37,215 nucleotides of DNA from Gemmatimonadota bacterium. GTDB lineage: Bacteria > Gemmatimonadota > Gemmatimonadetes > Gemmatimonadales > Gemmatimonadaceae. Both the position numbers and the translations under genes were made by a program. Each line of letters begins with the position of its first letter. The first letter of the stretch is position 1. A model generated the notes under the pieces. That model made no database searches, was not told where the DNA came from, and saw nothing but the letters and a program-made list of their open reading frames with translations. The stretch spans positions 1-37,215 of the forward strand of contig JAQBQB010000015.1 in assembly GCA_028287235.1 (NCBI GenBank). The letters are read 5' to 3'. Positions 18,320 through 26,754 of the stretch are shown in pieces.

Positions 18320-18733
18320 ATGCTGTATACCTTCCTTCTCGTTCTTCTCGTCATCGACAGTATCGTCCTGATCGTCGCCGTGTTGCTTCAGGCGGGACAG
18401 GGCGGCGGTATGGCCGCGTCGTTCGGTGGCGTCAGCAGCTCGGCGAGCTCTTTCCTCGGCACGCGCCAAACCGGTAATCTTCTCACGAAGGCGAGCTGGT
18501 GGTGCGGCGGGCTGTTCCTCGGGCTGTCGTTCCTGCTCGCGCTCGCGTCCACGCGCAGCCGCGCACCTAAGTCGGTGCTCGATCAGACCTTCCAGAACGC
18601 TCCGGCTCCCGTGAGCGCTCCGGCGAACACGGCGCCCGCCGGCGCGGCGAATCCCGCGATTCCGCTGAAGCCCGCGCCAACGGCGACGACGCCGGCACCG
18701 GCGCCCACCACGCCGCCGGCGAAAAAGCCATAG
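18320..18733 (+). CDS. secG: Protein-export membrane protein SecG
   Basis: Small subunit of the SecYEG translocon in the inner membrane. It is 137 residues long. Two transmembrane helices are visible at about 3-24 and 57-77, joined by the family loop with LLQAGQGGGMAASFGG and FLGTRQTGNLL. A Pro/Ala/Thr-rich tail of about 50 residues follows, so it is longer than the roughly 75-110 residues usual for SecG; tails of this kind are common and variable. Position after tpiA is typical for secG. No clear Shine-Dalgarno precedes the ATG. Confidence 0.93.
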   Translation: MLYTFLLVLLVIDSIVLIVAVLLQAGQGGGMAASFGGVSSSASSFLGTRQTGNLLTKASWWCGGLFLGLSFLLALASTRSRAPKSVLDQTFQNAPAPVSAPANTAPAGAANPAIPLKPAPTATTPAPAPTTPPAKKP

Positions 18734-18740
18734 CGCTCGC

Positions 18741-19874
18741 GTGACCCTTCGCCGCGGACGTCCAGGGTTCCTTCTCCTCGAGGATGGAACCCTGTTTGCT
18801 GGAAGCCTGTTCGGTGGTGATGCGCCCACCGTCGCCGAGGTCGTGTTCACGACGAACATGAGCGGCTACGAAGAGGTGTTCACCGATCCGTCCTATCGCG
18901 GCCAGGCCGTGGTGATGACCGCGCCGATGATCGGCAACTACGGCGTGAACACCGAGGACATGGAGTCGACGGGTGCGCAGGTCGCGGCCATCATCGCGCG
19001 CGAGCTTTCGCGCACGTACTCGAACTGGCGCGCCGACGGCGATCTGCTGACGTGGCTCGAGACCGCTCAAGTACCGGTGCTCGAAGAAGTTGATACGAGA
19101 CGCCTCACTCGCCACCTCAGGACCGTGGGCTCCATGCGCGGCGTCATCGCCGCGGGAACTACGCCCACACGCGAAGCGCTCCTCGCGCTCGACGCGTGTC
19201 CGCCCATGTCGGGGCTCGATCTCGCCTCCGTCGTATCGACGCCCGAGGCGTACAGCTGGGGCAATGCCGACGCACCGTATCACATCGTGGCGTATGACTT
19301 TGGCATCAAGCTCAATATTCTGCGCCTCTTCGCGGAGCACGACTGCCGAGTGACGGTGGTGCCTGCCGGAACGACGGCTGAAGCGACGCTCGCGCTCGAG
19401 CCGAACGGCGTCTTCCTGTCGAATGGTCCAGGTGATCCCGAAGCGGTGACGTACGCGCCGGCCACGGTGCGCGCAATCGCCGACCGCGGCGTGCCGATCT
19501 TCGGTATCTGCCTGGGACATCAGATCTTGGGACTCACGTACGGCGCGCACACGATCAAGATGTCGTACGGACATCGCGGCGGAAATCATCCGGTGAAAGA
19601 CCTCGCGACGGGACGCGTGTTGATCACGTCGCAGAATCACGGATTTGCCGTGGCCGGAGAGCGCGATTCGATTCCGGGCGCGCCGGAGTTGGAAGTCACG
19701 CACCTGAACTTGAACGACGGCACGATCGAAGGGCTGCGCCATCGCGACAAACCGATCTTCGCGGTGCAGTATCACCCCGAGGCCGCGCCGGGCCCGCACG
19801 ACGGTCGCCCGATGTTCGACGATTTCCTCAATACCGTCCGTTCCCACGCGTCCGAAAGTGAGTCAAACTCTTGA
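18741..19874 (+). CDS. carA: Carbamoyl-phosphate synthase small subunit (glutamine amidotransferase)
   Basis: Hydrolyses glutamine and passes ammonia to the CarB subunit for carbamoyl phosphate used in pyrimidine and arginine synthesis. It is 377 residues long from a GTG start 7 bp after secG. The N-terminal CarA domain includes FTTNMSGYEEVFTDPSY, a strong family signature. The C-terminal class I amidotransferase domain has the catalytic triad C257 (FGICLGHQ), H345 and E347 (QYHPEA). CarB is not adjacent in this window. The stop codon lies inside the -35 box of the candidate HU promoter. Confidence 0.96.
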   Translation: MTLRRGRPGFLLLEDGTLFAGSLFGGDAPTVAEVVFTTNMSGYEEVFTDPSYRGQAVVMTAPMIGNYGVNTEDMESTGAQVAAIIARELSRTYSNWRADGDLLTWLETAQVPVLEEVDTRRLTRHLRTVGSMRGVIAAGTTPTREALLALDACPPMSGLDLASVVSTPEAYSWGNADAPYHIVAYDFGIKLNILRLFAEHDCRVTVVPAGTTAEATLALEPNGVFLSNGPGDPEAVTYAPATVRAIADRGVPIFGICLGHQILGLTYGAHTIKMSYGHRGGNHPVKDLATGRVLITSQNHGFAVAGERDSIPGAPELEVTHLNLNDGTIEGLRHRDKPIFAVQYHPEAAPGPHDGRPMFDDFLNTVRSHASESESNS

Positions 19875-19900
19875 CACGTAAGAGTTAACGTCGCTAAGTT
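19871..19900 (+). promoter_or_regulatory. Candidate promoter for the HU-family gene
   Basis: A perfect -35 TTGACA at 19871-19876, overlapping the carA stop codon, is followed after 18 bases by TAAGTT at 19895-19900, which keeps the important TA-nnn-T positions of a -10 box. The predicted start of transcription leaves a leader of about 40 bases before the ATG at 19949. This is the best-looking promoter in the window. Confidence 0.5.
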
Positions 19901-19948
19901 CGGTATGCGTCTCCGGCTTTTCGGGCGCCTGAACACGAGGCATTTCGA

Positions 19949-20293
19949 ATGACCAAAGCTGACCTGGTCGAGAGAGTCACAGCCCAGATTTCGCGTACGG
20001 CTGGGCCGATGATCTCCAAAAAAGACTGCGCTCGCGTCGTCGACGCGTTCCTCGAGTCGATCAAGGAAGCGCTTCAAGGCCAGAAGAATATCGAAGTCCG
20101 CGGTTTCGGCACGTTCAAGATTCGCCACCGCAAGACGCGGATGGCCCGGAATCCACGGACGGGCTCGCCAGTCGAAGTCTCCGCTCGTCCCGTCCCCGTC
20201 TTCAAGCCGTCGAAGGAGCTGCGCGCCATGGTCGCCGGCGTCGACATCTCGGAGCTCGAGGATGACGACGTCGAGGAAATGACCGGGGCGTAA
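19949..20293 (+). CDS. HU/IHF-family DNA-binding protein with acidic tail
   Basis: A nucleoid protein that bends DNA as a dimer. It is 114 residues long. The helical base begins MTKADLVERV, the beta-arm signature is EVRGFGTFKIRHRKTRMARNPRTG (abridged here: GFGTF and ARNPRTG around 51-73), and the arm continues through PVPVFKPSKELRAMV. The usual HU/IHF body is about 90 residues; the last 20 here are acidic, with ELEDDDVEEM. HU and IHF subunits cannot be separated with confidence from sequence alone. It has its own promoter upstream and a terminator-like hairpin downstream, so it is probably a single-gene unit. Confidence 0.93.
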   Translation: MTKADLVERVTAQISRTAGPMISKKDCARVVDAFLESIKEALQGQKNIEVRGFGTFKIRHRKTRMARNPRTGSPVEVSARPVPVFKPSKELRAMVAGVDISELEDDDVEEMTGA

Positions 20294-20325
20294 GGACTTC
20301 CGGTGCGTCCGGCGCTTCAGTTGCG

Positions 20326-20358
20326 AACGGCTCGATGCCTCGGCGGCGTCGGGCCGTT
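20326..20358 (+). terminator. Terminator-like hairpin after the HU-family gene
   Basis: A 14 bp stem pairs 20326-20339 with 20345-20358 around a 5-base loop (TCGGC); 12 pairs are Watson-Crick and two are U-G in RNA. It is followed by GTCGTCTTCC, which is only moderately T-rich. It lies 33 bases after the HU stop and before moaD. The rest of the gap holds a short duplication of ATTCCGCC and nothing else recognised. Confidence 0.6.
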
Positions 20359-20409
20359 GTCGTCTTCCTACATTCCGCCATTCCGCCGCTCGCGGGTGCA
20401 TCTTTCGAC

Positions 20410-20652
20410 ATGACCGTCACCGTCCTGCTCTTCGCCTCCTACGCCGATGCGCTCGGAGCCGATTCGCTCGCGCTCGAGATGGCGTCCGGCTCGACGGTTG
20501 GCGACGTGCTCGGGCATGTGCGCGCGCTTCCCGGTGCCGGCCGCTTGCCGGCCGAGCCACTGATGGCGGTGAACGAGAGATACGCGAAGCGCGACCGCCT
20601 CCTGGCTCACGGCGACGAGGTGGCGATCATTCCTCCGGTTGCGGGCGGCTGA
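20410..20652 (+). CDS. moaD: Molybdopterin synthase sulfur-carrier subunit MoaD
   Basis: Ubiquitin-like carrier whose C-terminal Gly-Gly is thiocarboxylated and donates sulfur to make the molybdopterin dithiolene. It is 80 residues long. The beta-grasp opening is MTVTVLLFASYADALG and the protein ends PPVAGG as required. I took the ATG at 20410; an in-frame ATG at 20335 would add 25 basic and hydrophobic residues that do not resemble the family and would lie across the terminator-like hairpin. It overlaps moaE by one base. Confidence 0.93.
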   Translation: MTVTVLLFASYADALGADSLALEMASGSTVGDVLGHVRALPGAGRLPAEPLMAVNERYAKRDRLLAHGDEVAIIPPVAGG

Positions 20653-21098
20653 TGCGCACCGCGATCGTCGACGAGCCCATCGATACGGCGGCGCTGGTCG
20701 CTGAAGTGGGCCGGCACGCGAACGGTGCGACGCTGCTGTTCGTCGGCACGGTGCGCGAGGTGAACGACGGCCGGGCCGTGAGCGGCATGGAGTACAAGGC
20801 CTATCGGTCCATGGCGGAACGCGAGCTCGCGGACATCGCGCGCGAGGCGCGAGCCGAGTTCGGCACCGACGACGTCGTCGTGGAGCATCGCCTGGGAACG
20901 CTCGGGTTGGGAGAGGCGAGCGTGGCGATCGCCGTGGCCCATGCGCATCGCGGTGCCGCGTACGACGCGAGCCGCTACGTGATCGAGCAGCTCAAGAAGC
21001 GCGTGCCCATCTGGAAGCTCGAGCACTACGTCGACGGTTCGCGCGAATGGGTCGGCGCCGCGAGCGCTTCCGCCGCGTCGACGGCGAAAGAGCCATGA
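20652..21098 (+). CDS. moaE: Molybdopterin synthase catalytic subunit MoaE
   Basis: Large subunit of molybdopterin synthase, which converts precursor Z (cPMP) to molybdopterin using MoaD thiocarboxylate. It is 148 residues long. Family stretches are [12 protein letters not shown], the LEYKAY-type YKAYRSMAE, the [15 protein letters not shown] segment and [12 protein letters not shown] with the catalytic-type lysines. An ATGA overlap joins it to moaA. The tail after WVG is Ala/Ser-rich and may be unstructured. Confidence 0.95.
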   Translation: MRTAIVDEPIDTAALVAEVGRHANGATLLFVGTVREVNDGRAVSGMEYKAYRSMAERELADIAREARAEFGTDDVVVEHRLGTLGLGEASVAIAVAHAHRGAAYDASRYVIEQLKKRVPIWKLEHYVDGSREWVGAASASAASTAKEP

Positions 21099-22114
21099 CG
21101 CTCGACGCGCTCGGCCGGCCGCTCCGCAGCCTCCGCATCTCGGTGACCGATCGCTGCAACCTGCGGTGCCGCTACTGCATGCCCGAAGAGAGCTACGAGT
21201 GGCTCCCGCGCAACGACCTGCTCACCTTCGAGGAGACCGCGCGTCTCGCCGGTGTGTTCGCGTCACTTGGCGTCGATCGCGTGCGGCTCACGGGCGGCGA
21301 GCCACTGCTGCGCACCAACGTGTCGACGCTCGTGGAGCTGCTCGCCGCCGACGCGCGCGTGCGCGATCTGGCGATCACGACGAACGGCGTGCTCCTCGCC
21401 GAGAACGCCGCGGCGCTCCGCGCCGCGGGAATGCATCGCGTCACGGTCAGTCTCGATACGCTGCGCGCCGACCGGTTCGCCGAGCTCACGCGGCGCGACC
21501 TGCACGCGCGCGTGCTGCGCGGCATCGAGTCGCTCGCCGCCGCGGGGTTCACGGGCACCAAGCTCGACTCCGTCGTCATTCGCGGCCGCAACGAAGACGA
21601 GCTGGGCGATCTGATCGACTTCGGCCGCACGATGGGAGCGGAGGTTCGCTTCATCGAGTACATGGACGTGGGCGGCGCAACGCACTGGTCGCTCGAGCAG
21701 GTGGTGTCGCGCGCCGAGATCCTGTCGCGCATCGAGGAGCGGTTTGGCTGGATCGAGCCGATCGCCGAAACCAGCTCCGCGCCGGCGGAGCGCTTCCGGC
21801 TGGCCGACGGTACGACGTTCGGCATCATCGCCTCGACGACGACGCCGTTTTGCAGCACGTGCGACCGCAGCCGGCTCACCGCGGACGGCCTCTGGTATCT
21901 CTGCCTCTATGCGCCGCGCGGTGTGGACCTGCGCGGCCCGCTGCGCGCCGGAGCCACCGACGACGAAATCGCGCAGATCGTGCGCTCGGTGTGGAACGCG
22001 CGCCGCGACCGCGGAGCGGAGCAGCGCGCGGAGATGCCGGACCGTCAGGTGCTCGTGGGCATCGAGCGGCTGAAGCGCGATCCGCATCTGGAGATGCACA
22101 CGCGCGGGGGATGA
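21095..22114 (+). CDS. moaA: GTP 3',8-cyclase MoaA (radical SAM)
   Basis: First step of molybdenum cofactor synthesis: rearranges GTP to 3',8-cyclo-GTP using S-adenosylmethionine. It is 339 residues long. The radical SAM cluster is held by C21, C25 and C28 in CNLRCRYC, with LTGGEPLLR for SAM binding. The second, GTP-binding 4Fe-4S cluster is held by C253, C256 and C270 (C-x2-C-x13-C). The protein ends in Gly-Gly, as MoaA must for activity. moaC, needed for the next step, is not in the window. Confidence 0.96.
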   Translation: MTLDALGRPLRSLRISVTDRCNLRCRYCMPEESYEWLPRNDLLTFEETARLAGVFASLGVDRVRLTGGEPLLRTNVSTLVELLAADARVRDLAITTNGVLLAENAAALRAAGMHRVTVSLDTLRADRFAELTRRDLHARVLRGIESLAAAGFTGTKLDSVVIRGRNEDELGDLIDFGRTMGAEVRFIEYMDVGGATHWSLEQVVSRAEILSRIEERFGWIEPIAETSSAPAERFRLADGTTFGIIASTTTPFCSTCDRSRLTADGLWYLCLYAPRGVDLRGPLRAGATDDEIAQIVRSVWNARRDRGAEQRAEMPDRQVLVGIERLKRDPHLEMHTRGG

Positions 22115-22147
22115 CTCGGTCGTCGCGAGCGAGCGAAGCGAGTCGAG

Positions 22148-22178
22148 GAACGACAACCGCCTCGGTTCGGGATGACAA
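22148..22178. repeat. Diverged copy of the dispersed ATGACAA repeat
   Basis: In the 122 bp gap between moaA and mdh, a unit ending ACGACAA (22150-22156) is followed by one ending ATGACAA (22172-22178). The intervening CCGCCTCGGTTCGGG aligns with the CGAGCCTTCGGCTCAGA of the element at 4749-4793. The upstream stretch with CGAGCGAAGCGAGTCGAGG from 22128 probably belongs to the same element. Confidence 0.55.
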
Positions 22179-22197
22179 CTCGTCACCGCCTCCATTA

Positions 22198-22232
22198 GTT
22201 TTCGCTCCGTACTTCACCCTCCAAGCGAAAAC
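22198..22232 (+). promoter_or_regulatory. Stem-loop directly upstream of the mdh start codon
   Basis: A perfect 9 bp inverted repeat, GTTTTCGCT (22198-22206) and AGCGAAAAC (22224-22232), encloses a 17-base loop and ends only 4 bases before the mdh ATG. The loop contains CCCTCC, which resembles the anti-Shine-Dalgarno end of 16S rRNA rather than a ribosome site. No Shine-Dalgarno is visible between the stem and the ATG. It could control translation or the half-life of the mdh mRNA. Confidence 0.5.
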
Positions 22233-22236
22233 AATC

Positions 22237-23166
22237 ATGGTCAACAAAATCACGGTGGTCGGCGCGGGCAATGTCGGCGCGACGACCGCCCAGCGTGTGG
22301 CGGAAAAGGAACTCGCGCGGACCGTCGTGATGGTCGACGTCGTCGAGGGGATTCCGCAGGGCAAAGCCCTCGATCAATGGCAGTCGGCGCCGATCGAAGG
22401 CTTCGACTCGCGGGTCATCGGCACCAACGGCTACGACGAGACGGCCGGGTCCGACATCGTCATCATCACGGCCGGCATCGCGCGCAAACCCGGCATGTCG
22501 CGCGACGACCTGCTCAATACCAATGCCGGGATCGTCAAGTCGGTCGCCGAGCAGATCAAGCAGACGTCGCCCGACGCGATCCTCATCATCGTGTCGAACC
22601 CGCTCGACGTGATGTGCTACGTCGCGAAGCAGGTTTCCGGCTTCCCGCGCGAGCGCGTGCTCGGCATGGCCGGCGTGCTCGACACCGCGCGCTACCGCGC
22701 GTTCCTCGCCGAAGCGCTCGACGTCTCCGTGCGCGACATCCAGGCGATGGTGCTCGGCGGCCACGGCGACACGATGGTTCCGCTGATCTCCTACACGAGC
22801 GTGAGCGGCATTCCGATCACGCAGCTCATGGACAAGGCCAAGCTCGACGCGATCGTCGATCGCACCCGCAGCGGCGGCGCCGAGATCGTGAAGCATCTCA
22901 AGACCGGCTCGGCGTACTACGCGCCGTCGGCGGGCGCGGTGCAGATGGCGGAAGCGATCGTCAACGACCAGCGCCGCATTTTGCCGTGCGCGGCGTGGCT
23001 GCAGGGCGAGTACGGCATGAAGGATCTGTTCTTGGGCGTTCCGTGCAAGCTCGGGAAGGGTGGATTGCAGAAGGTGATTGAAGTCGAGCTGACGGCCGAC
23101 GAGCGCGCGGCACTCGCGAAGAGCGCCGAAGCGGTGCGCGAGCCGATGGCCGCGGTCAAACTGTAA
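22237..23166 (+). CDS. mdh: Malate dehydrogenase, LDH-like type
   Basis: Oxidises malate to oxaloacetate with NAD. It is 309 residues long. The Rossmann motif is [10 protein letters not shown] (7-16), with D34 at the end of the second strand, the usual NAD choice. Malate specificity is shown by R83 and R89 in ARKPGMSR; lactate dehydrogenases have Gln at the first. The catalytic pair is D149 and H176 (GGHGDTMVP), with R152 for substrate. The protein belongs to the lactate-dehydrogenase-like tetrameric MDH group rather than the E. coli dimeric type. The ATG was chosen because the conserved [11 protein letters not shown] begins there. Confidence 0.96.
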   Translation: MVNKITVVGAGNVGATTAQRVAEKELARTVVMVDVVEGIPQGKALDQWQSAPIEGFDSRVIGTNGYDETAGSDIVIITAGIARKPGMSRDDLLNTNAGIVKSVAEQIKQTSPDAILIIVSNPLDVMCYVAKQVSGFPRERVLGMAGVLDTARYRAFLAEALDVSVRDIQAMVLGGHGDTMVPLISYTSVSGIPITQLMDKAKLDAIVDRTRSGGAEIVKHLKTGSAYYAPSAGAVQMAEAIVNDQRRILPCAAWLQGEYGMKDLFLGVPCKLGKGGLQKVIEVELTADERAALAKSAEAVREPMAAVKL

Positions 23167-23170
23167 GCGC

Positions 23171-23293
23171 AGGGTTTAGGGTATGGGGTTCAGGGTCTAG
23201 GGAAGGAACGCGGCGTTTTCGCGCCGCTCATATGAGCGCGGGCTTCGCCCGCGCACACCTTCCCGAAACTCGATCCCCGAGACCCCAAGCCCT
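23171..23293. repeat. Structured intergenic element, copy 1: G-quadruplex-type arms around two hairpins
   Basis: Fills the 138 bp gap between mdh and sdhC. The left arm 23171-23206 has five runs of three or four G spaced by 3-4 bases (AGGGTTTAGGG type). The right arm 23258-23293 is its imperfect reverse complement, 25 of 36 positions, with four C runs. Between them: hairpin A 23210-23227 (GCGGCG/CGCCGC), the palindrome CTCATATGAG, and hairpin B 23236-23254 (GCGCGGGC-TTC-GCCCGCGC) followed by ACACC. Copy 2 at 27319-27498 has the same order of parts. Confidence 0.75.
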
Positions 23294-23304
23294 CCGATTT
23301 TTCA

Positions 23305-23988
23305 ATGAATTCTCTCGTCGCGTTCTACCGATCGACGATCGGCAAGAAGATCTTGATGGCGGTGTCGGGGCTGATCGGCATCGGCTTCGTGATCCTGCAC
23401 ATGGCCGGCAACCTCCAGGTGTTCATCGGCCAGAACAAGATCAACAGTTACGGCGCGATGTTGCATGGGCCGCTGGCCGAAGTAACCTGGCTGCTGCGCC
23501 TCGTGTTGATCGTCGCCGTGATCGTGCACGTGCTGATGGCGTACCAGTTGACGCAGCGATCGGCCGCCGCGCGCCCGATCGACTATCAGCACCGCAGCCC
23601 GCAGGTCTCGACGCTCGCGTCGCGGACGATGAAGTGGGGTGGAATCCTGCTGCTCGTCTTCATCGTCGTTCACATTCTGCACTTCACCACCGAAGCGATC
23701 GATCCAGCCGGTTGGCGCGGCATGACCGACTCGCAGGGACATCGCGACGTCTACGGCAACATCGTCGCGAGCTTCCGCATCTGGTGGGTCGCGCTCTTCT
23801 ACATCGTCGCCATGCTCGCCCTCGGGCTGCACCTGTACCACGGCGCCTGGGCGTCCGTGCGCACGCTCGGGTTCGCGAAACCCTCGCCCCATCCGCTGCA
23901 CCGCCGCATCGCGCTGGTCGTCGCCGCGATCGTCTGGCTCGGATTCACGCTCGTTCCTGTCGGCGTCATCGCCGGCATCATTCGATAG
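23305..23988 (+). CDS. sdhC: Succinate dehydrogenase cytochrome b subunit (b558 family)
   Basis: Single membrane anchor that holds heme b and connects SdhAB to the quinone pool in the inner membrane. It is 227 residues long with five predicted helices at about 13-33, 60-80, 111-130, 160-180 and 203-225, the pattern of the diheme b558 family (Bacillus, Bacteroides, Wolinella). Histidines in the helices at H32, H75, H123 and H176 fit axial ligands of two hemes. No separate sdhD exists here, as expected for this type. sdhA begins 3 bp after the stop. Confidence 0.9.
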   Translation: MNSLVAFYRSTIGKKILMAVSGLIGIGFVILHMAGNLQVFIGQNKINSYGAMLHGPLAEVTWLLRLVLIVAVIVHVLMAYQLTQRSAAARPIDYQHRSPQVSTLASRTMKWGGILLLVFIVVHILHFTTEAIDPAGWRGMTDSQGHRDVYGNIVASFRIWWVALFYIVAMLALGLHLYHGAWASVRTLGFAKPSPHPLHRRIALVVAAIVWLGFTLVPVGVIAGIIR

Positions 23989-23991
23989 GCC

Positions 23992-25908
23992 ATGGAGCTC
24001 CGTTCGAAGATCCCTTCGGGGCCGCTCGAGAAGAAGTGGGACAAGCACCGCTTCGAGATGAAGCTGGTGAATCCCGCCAACAAGCGGAAACACACCGTCA
24101 TCGTCGTGGGGTCGGGTCTCGCCGGCGGCGCGGCGGCAGCCACGTTGAGCGAGCTTGGCTACAACGTGAAGTGCTTCTGCTTTCAGGATTCGCCGCGGCG
24201 CGCGCACAGCATTGCCGCGCAGGGCGGCATCAACGCGGCCAAGAACTATCAGAACGACGGCGACAGCATCTTCCGCCTGTTCTACGACACGATCAAGGGC
24301 GGTGACTTCCGCGCGCGCGAGGGCAACGTGTACCGCCTGGCGCAAACGAGCGTGAACATCATCGACCAGTGCGTCGCGCAAGGCGTGCCGTTCGCGCGCG
24401 AGTACGGCGGTCTGCTGGCGAACCGATCGTTCGGCGGCGCGCAGGTGTCGCGCACGTTTTACGCGCGCGGACAAACGGGCCAGCAGCTCCTGCTCGGCGC
24501 CTACCAGGCGCTGGAGAAGGAAGTCTCGAAGGGCGGCGTCACGATGTATCCGCGCACCGAGATGCTCGACGTCGTGATCGTGAACGGCCGGGCGCGCGGG
24601 ATCGTGGTGCGCGACATGGTGTCGGGCGCGATCGAGACGCATCTTGCCGACGCGGTGATCCTCGGCACGGGCGGCTATGGCAACGTCTTCTTCCTGTCGA
24701 CGAACGCCAAGGGCTCGAACGCCACGGCGATCTGGCGCGCCTACAAGCGCGGCGCAGCGTTCGCGAATCCGTGCTTCACGCAGATCCACCCGACATGCAT
24801 TCCCGTCGCCGGCGAGCATCAGTCGAAGCTCACGCTGATGAGCGAGTCGCTGCGCAATGACGGCCGCGTGTGGGTGCCGAAGCGGAAGGAAGACTGTGCC
24901 AAGGCACCGAACGCGATCCCCGAAGCCGATCGCGACTACTACCTCGAGCGCAAATACCCGAGCTTCGGCAACCTCTCGCCGCGCGACATCGCGTCGCGCG
25001 CCGCGAAGGAAGTGTGCGACGAAGGGCGCGGCGTAGGGCCGGGCGGCCGCGGCGTCTACCTCGACTTCGGCGACGCGATCAAGCGCGTCGGCGTCGACAA
25101 GATCGCCGAGCGGTACGGCAACCTCTTCGAGATGTATCAGCGCATCACGGATGAGAATCCGTATGAAGTGCCGATGCGCATCTACCCGGCGGTCCATTAC
25201 ACCATGGGCGGGCTCTGGGTGGATTACAACCTGATGAGCACGATCCCCGGGTTGCACGTGACGGGCGAAGCGAACTTCTCCGACCACGGCGCGAACCGGC
25301 TCGGCGCCAGCGCGCTGATGCAGGGCTTGGCCGACGGCTACTTCATCGTGCCGCTGACGATCGGCGACTACATCGGATCGACGAAGCTCGAGCCGGTCGC
25401 GGCCGATCACCCCGACGTGCAGGCGACGGAAGCCGCCGTGCGCGACCGGGTGAACAAGCTGCTGGCGGTGAAGGGAACGCGCACGGTCACGTCGTTCCAT
25501 CGCGAGCTCGGGCGCACGATGTGGGAGTACTGCGGCATGGCGCGCAGCGCCGAGGGGCTCAGGAAAGCGCTCGAGATCATTCCGAAACTGCGCGACGAAT
25601 TCTGGCGAGACGTACGCATCCCGGGCACGGGCGCCGAGCTGAATCAGTCGCTCGAGCACGCGGGCCGCGTTGCCGATTTCTTCGAGCTGGCGGAGCTGAT
25701 GTGCCTGGATGCGCTGCATCGCGAGGAGTCGTGCGGCGGACACTTCCGCGTCGAGCATCAGACGCCCGACGGCGAAGCGCTGCGCGACGACGAGCATTTC
25801 ACGTACGTCGCAGCGTGGGAGTTCGCCGGCGAGGGAAAGCCGCCGGTGCTGAACAAGGAGCCACTCGTGTTCGAGAACGTGGCGCTGTCGCAGCGCTCGT
25901 ACAAATAG
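23992..25908 (+). CDS. sdhA: Succinate dehydrogenase / fumarate reductase flavoprotein subunit
   Basis: Catalytic subunit that oxidises succinate at FAD. It is 638 residues long. The FAD-binding loop is [12 protein letters not shown] (38-49), and H72 in [11 protein letters not shown] is the predicted covalent FAD attachment. Active-site landmarks include the HPTC stretch near 264 and the [12 protein letters not shown] region. With the b558-type SdhC next door, this is the SdhCAB arrangement. Direction (succinate oxidation or fumarate reduction) cannot be settled from sequence; the TCA and aerobic respiratory context favours oxidation. Confidence 0.96.
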   Translation: MELRSKIPSGPLEKKWDKHRFEMKLVNPANKRKHTVIVVGSGLAGGAAAATLSELGYNVKCFCFQDSPRRAHSIAAQGGINAAKNYQNDGDSIFRLFYDTIKGGDFRAREGNVYRLAQTSVNIIDQCVAQGVPFAREYGGLLANRSFGGAQVSRTFYARGQTGQQLLLGAYQALEKEVSKGGVTMYPRTEMLDVVIVNGRARGIVVRDMVSGAIETHLADAVILGTGGYGNVFFLSTNAKGSNATAIWRAYKRGAAFANPCFTQIHPTCIPVAGEHQSKLTLMSESLRNDGRVWVPKRKEDCAKAPNAIPEADRDYYLERKYPSFGNLSPRDIASRAAKEVCDEGRGVGPGGRGVYLDFGDAIKRVGVDKIAERYGNLFEMYQRITDENPYEVPMRIYPAVHYTMGGLWVDYNLMSTIPGLHVTGEANFSDHGANRLGASALMQGLADGYFIVPLTIGDYIGSTKLEPVAADHPDVQATEAAVRDRVNKLLAVKGTRTVTSFHRELGRTMWEYCGMARSAEGLRKALEIIPKLRDEFWRDVRIPGTGAELNQSLEHAGRVADFFELAELMCLDALHREESCGGHFRVEHQTPDGEALRDDEHFTYVAAWEFAGEGKPPVLNKEPLVFENVALSQRSYK

Positions 25909-25915
25909 GACGACG

Positions 25916-26689
25916 ATGAATCTCACGCTGCACGTCTGGCGACAGACCGGCCCCGATACGAACGGAACGATGGAGCGCTACGAAGCGCGCGACGTCAGCC
26001 CCGACATGTCATTTCTCGAGATGCTCGACGTCGTGAATGAAGGGCTCGTCGAAGCGGGACAGATGCCGATCGCCTTCGACCACGACTGCCGCGAAGGGAT
26101 CTGCGGCTCGTGCGGGATGATGATCAACGGCGTGGCGCACGGCCCGTCGAAGGGCACGGCGACGTGCCAGCTGCACATGCGCACCTTCGAGGACGGCGCG
26201 TCGGTCTACATCGAGCCGTGGCGTTCGCGGGCGTTCCCGGTGATCAAGGATCTGGTCGTGAATCGCGGGGCGCTCGACCGCATCATCGCCGCGGGCGGGT
26301 TCATCTCGGCGCAAACCGGCGGCGCGCAGGACGCGAACAACATTCCGGTGGCGAAGCAGGATTCCGACGACGCGATGGACGCGGCGGCGTGCATCGGCTG
26401 CGGCGCGTGCGTGGCCGCGTGTCCGAACGGCTCGGCGTCGCTGTTCACGGCGGCCAAGATCTCACACCTGGGCGCGCTGCCGCAGGGCCAGCCCGAGCGG
26501 AACCGCCGCGCGCAGCGGATGGTGCTGCAGATGGACTCGGAGGGCTTTGGGCACTGCACGCTGTACGGCGAGTGTCAGGAGGCGTGCCCGAAGGAGATCA
26601 GCATCGACACCATCGCGCGGATGAATCGCGATTTCGTGGGGTCGACGGTCGCGGCGAGGGAAGAGAAGGCGCTGGGCGGAACGGGGTGA
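25916..26689 (+). CDS. sdhB: Succinate dehydrogenase / fumarate reductase iron-sulfur subunit
   Basis: Carries electrons from FAD to heme b and quinone. It is 257 residues long. The 2Fe-2S site uses C58, C63, C66 and C84 ([11 protein letters not shown]). The other two clusters are held by C159, C162, C165 and C169 ([12 protein letters not shown]) and by C214, C220 and C224 ([12 protein letters not shown]). The sequence between them fits the b558-associated SdhB. The stop codon is part of the outer arm of a strong palindrome that follows, which probably ends the sdh transcript. Confidence 0.96.
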   Translation: MNLTLHVWRQTGPDTNGTMERYEARDVSPDMSFLEMLDVVNEGLVEAGQMPIAFDHDCREGICGSCGMMINGVAHGPSKGTATCQLHMRTFEDGASVYIEPWRSRAFPVIKDLVVNRGALDRIIAAGGFISAQTGGAQDANNIPVAKQDSDDAMDAAACIGCGACVAACPNGSASLFTAAKISHLGALPQGQPERNRRAQRMVLQMDSEGFGHCTLYGECQEACPKEISIDTIARMNRDFVGSTVAAREEKALGGTG

Positions 26690-26740
26690 CAGATGGACTG
26701 CGACAGTTCGGCGCGCCGAACTGTCGAGGTTCATCTGTCA
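26687..26740. terminator. Nested palindrome between convergent sdhB and dcd
   Basis: A perfect 26-base palindrome (26701-26726, CGACAGTTCGGCG and its complement) is flanked by 9 bp arms TGACAGATG (26687-26695) and CATCTGTCA (26732-26740), separated by 5-base internal loops. It spans the sdhB stop and ends 14 bases before the dcd stop, in a tail-to-tail position. It is likely a two-way terminator or mRNA 3'-end stabiliser; no T-run is visible on the + strand. Confidence 0.7.
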
Positions 26741-26754
26741 CTCAACACCGGTTC

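Noticed and set aside
20335-20409. ATG at 20335 as an extended moaD start
   Set aside because: The extra residues do not resemble MoaD, and the region is a terminator-like hairpin.
23171-23293. CRISPR array or tRNA in the repeat-rich gap
   Set aside because: No regular spacers or cloverleaf; the repeats are short G runs in inverted, not direct, arrangement.
23302-25926. An 874-codon minus-strand frame opposite sdhC and sdhA
   Set aside because: It is a mirror of high third-position GC codons; its product is Arg/His/Glu-rich without domains, and the + strand genes are certain.
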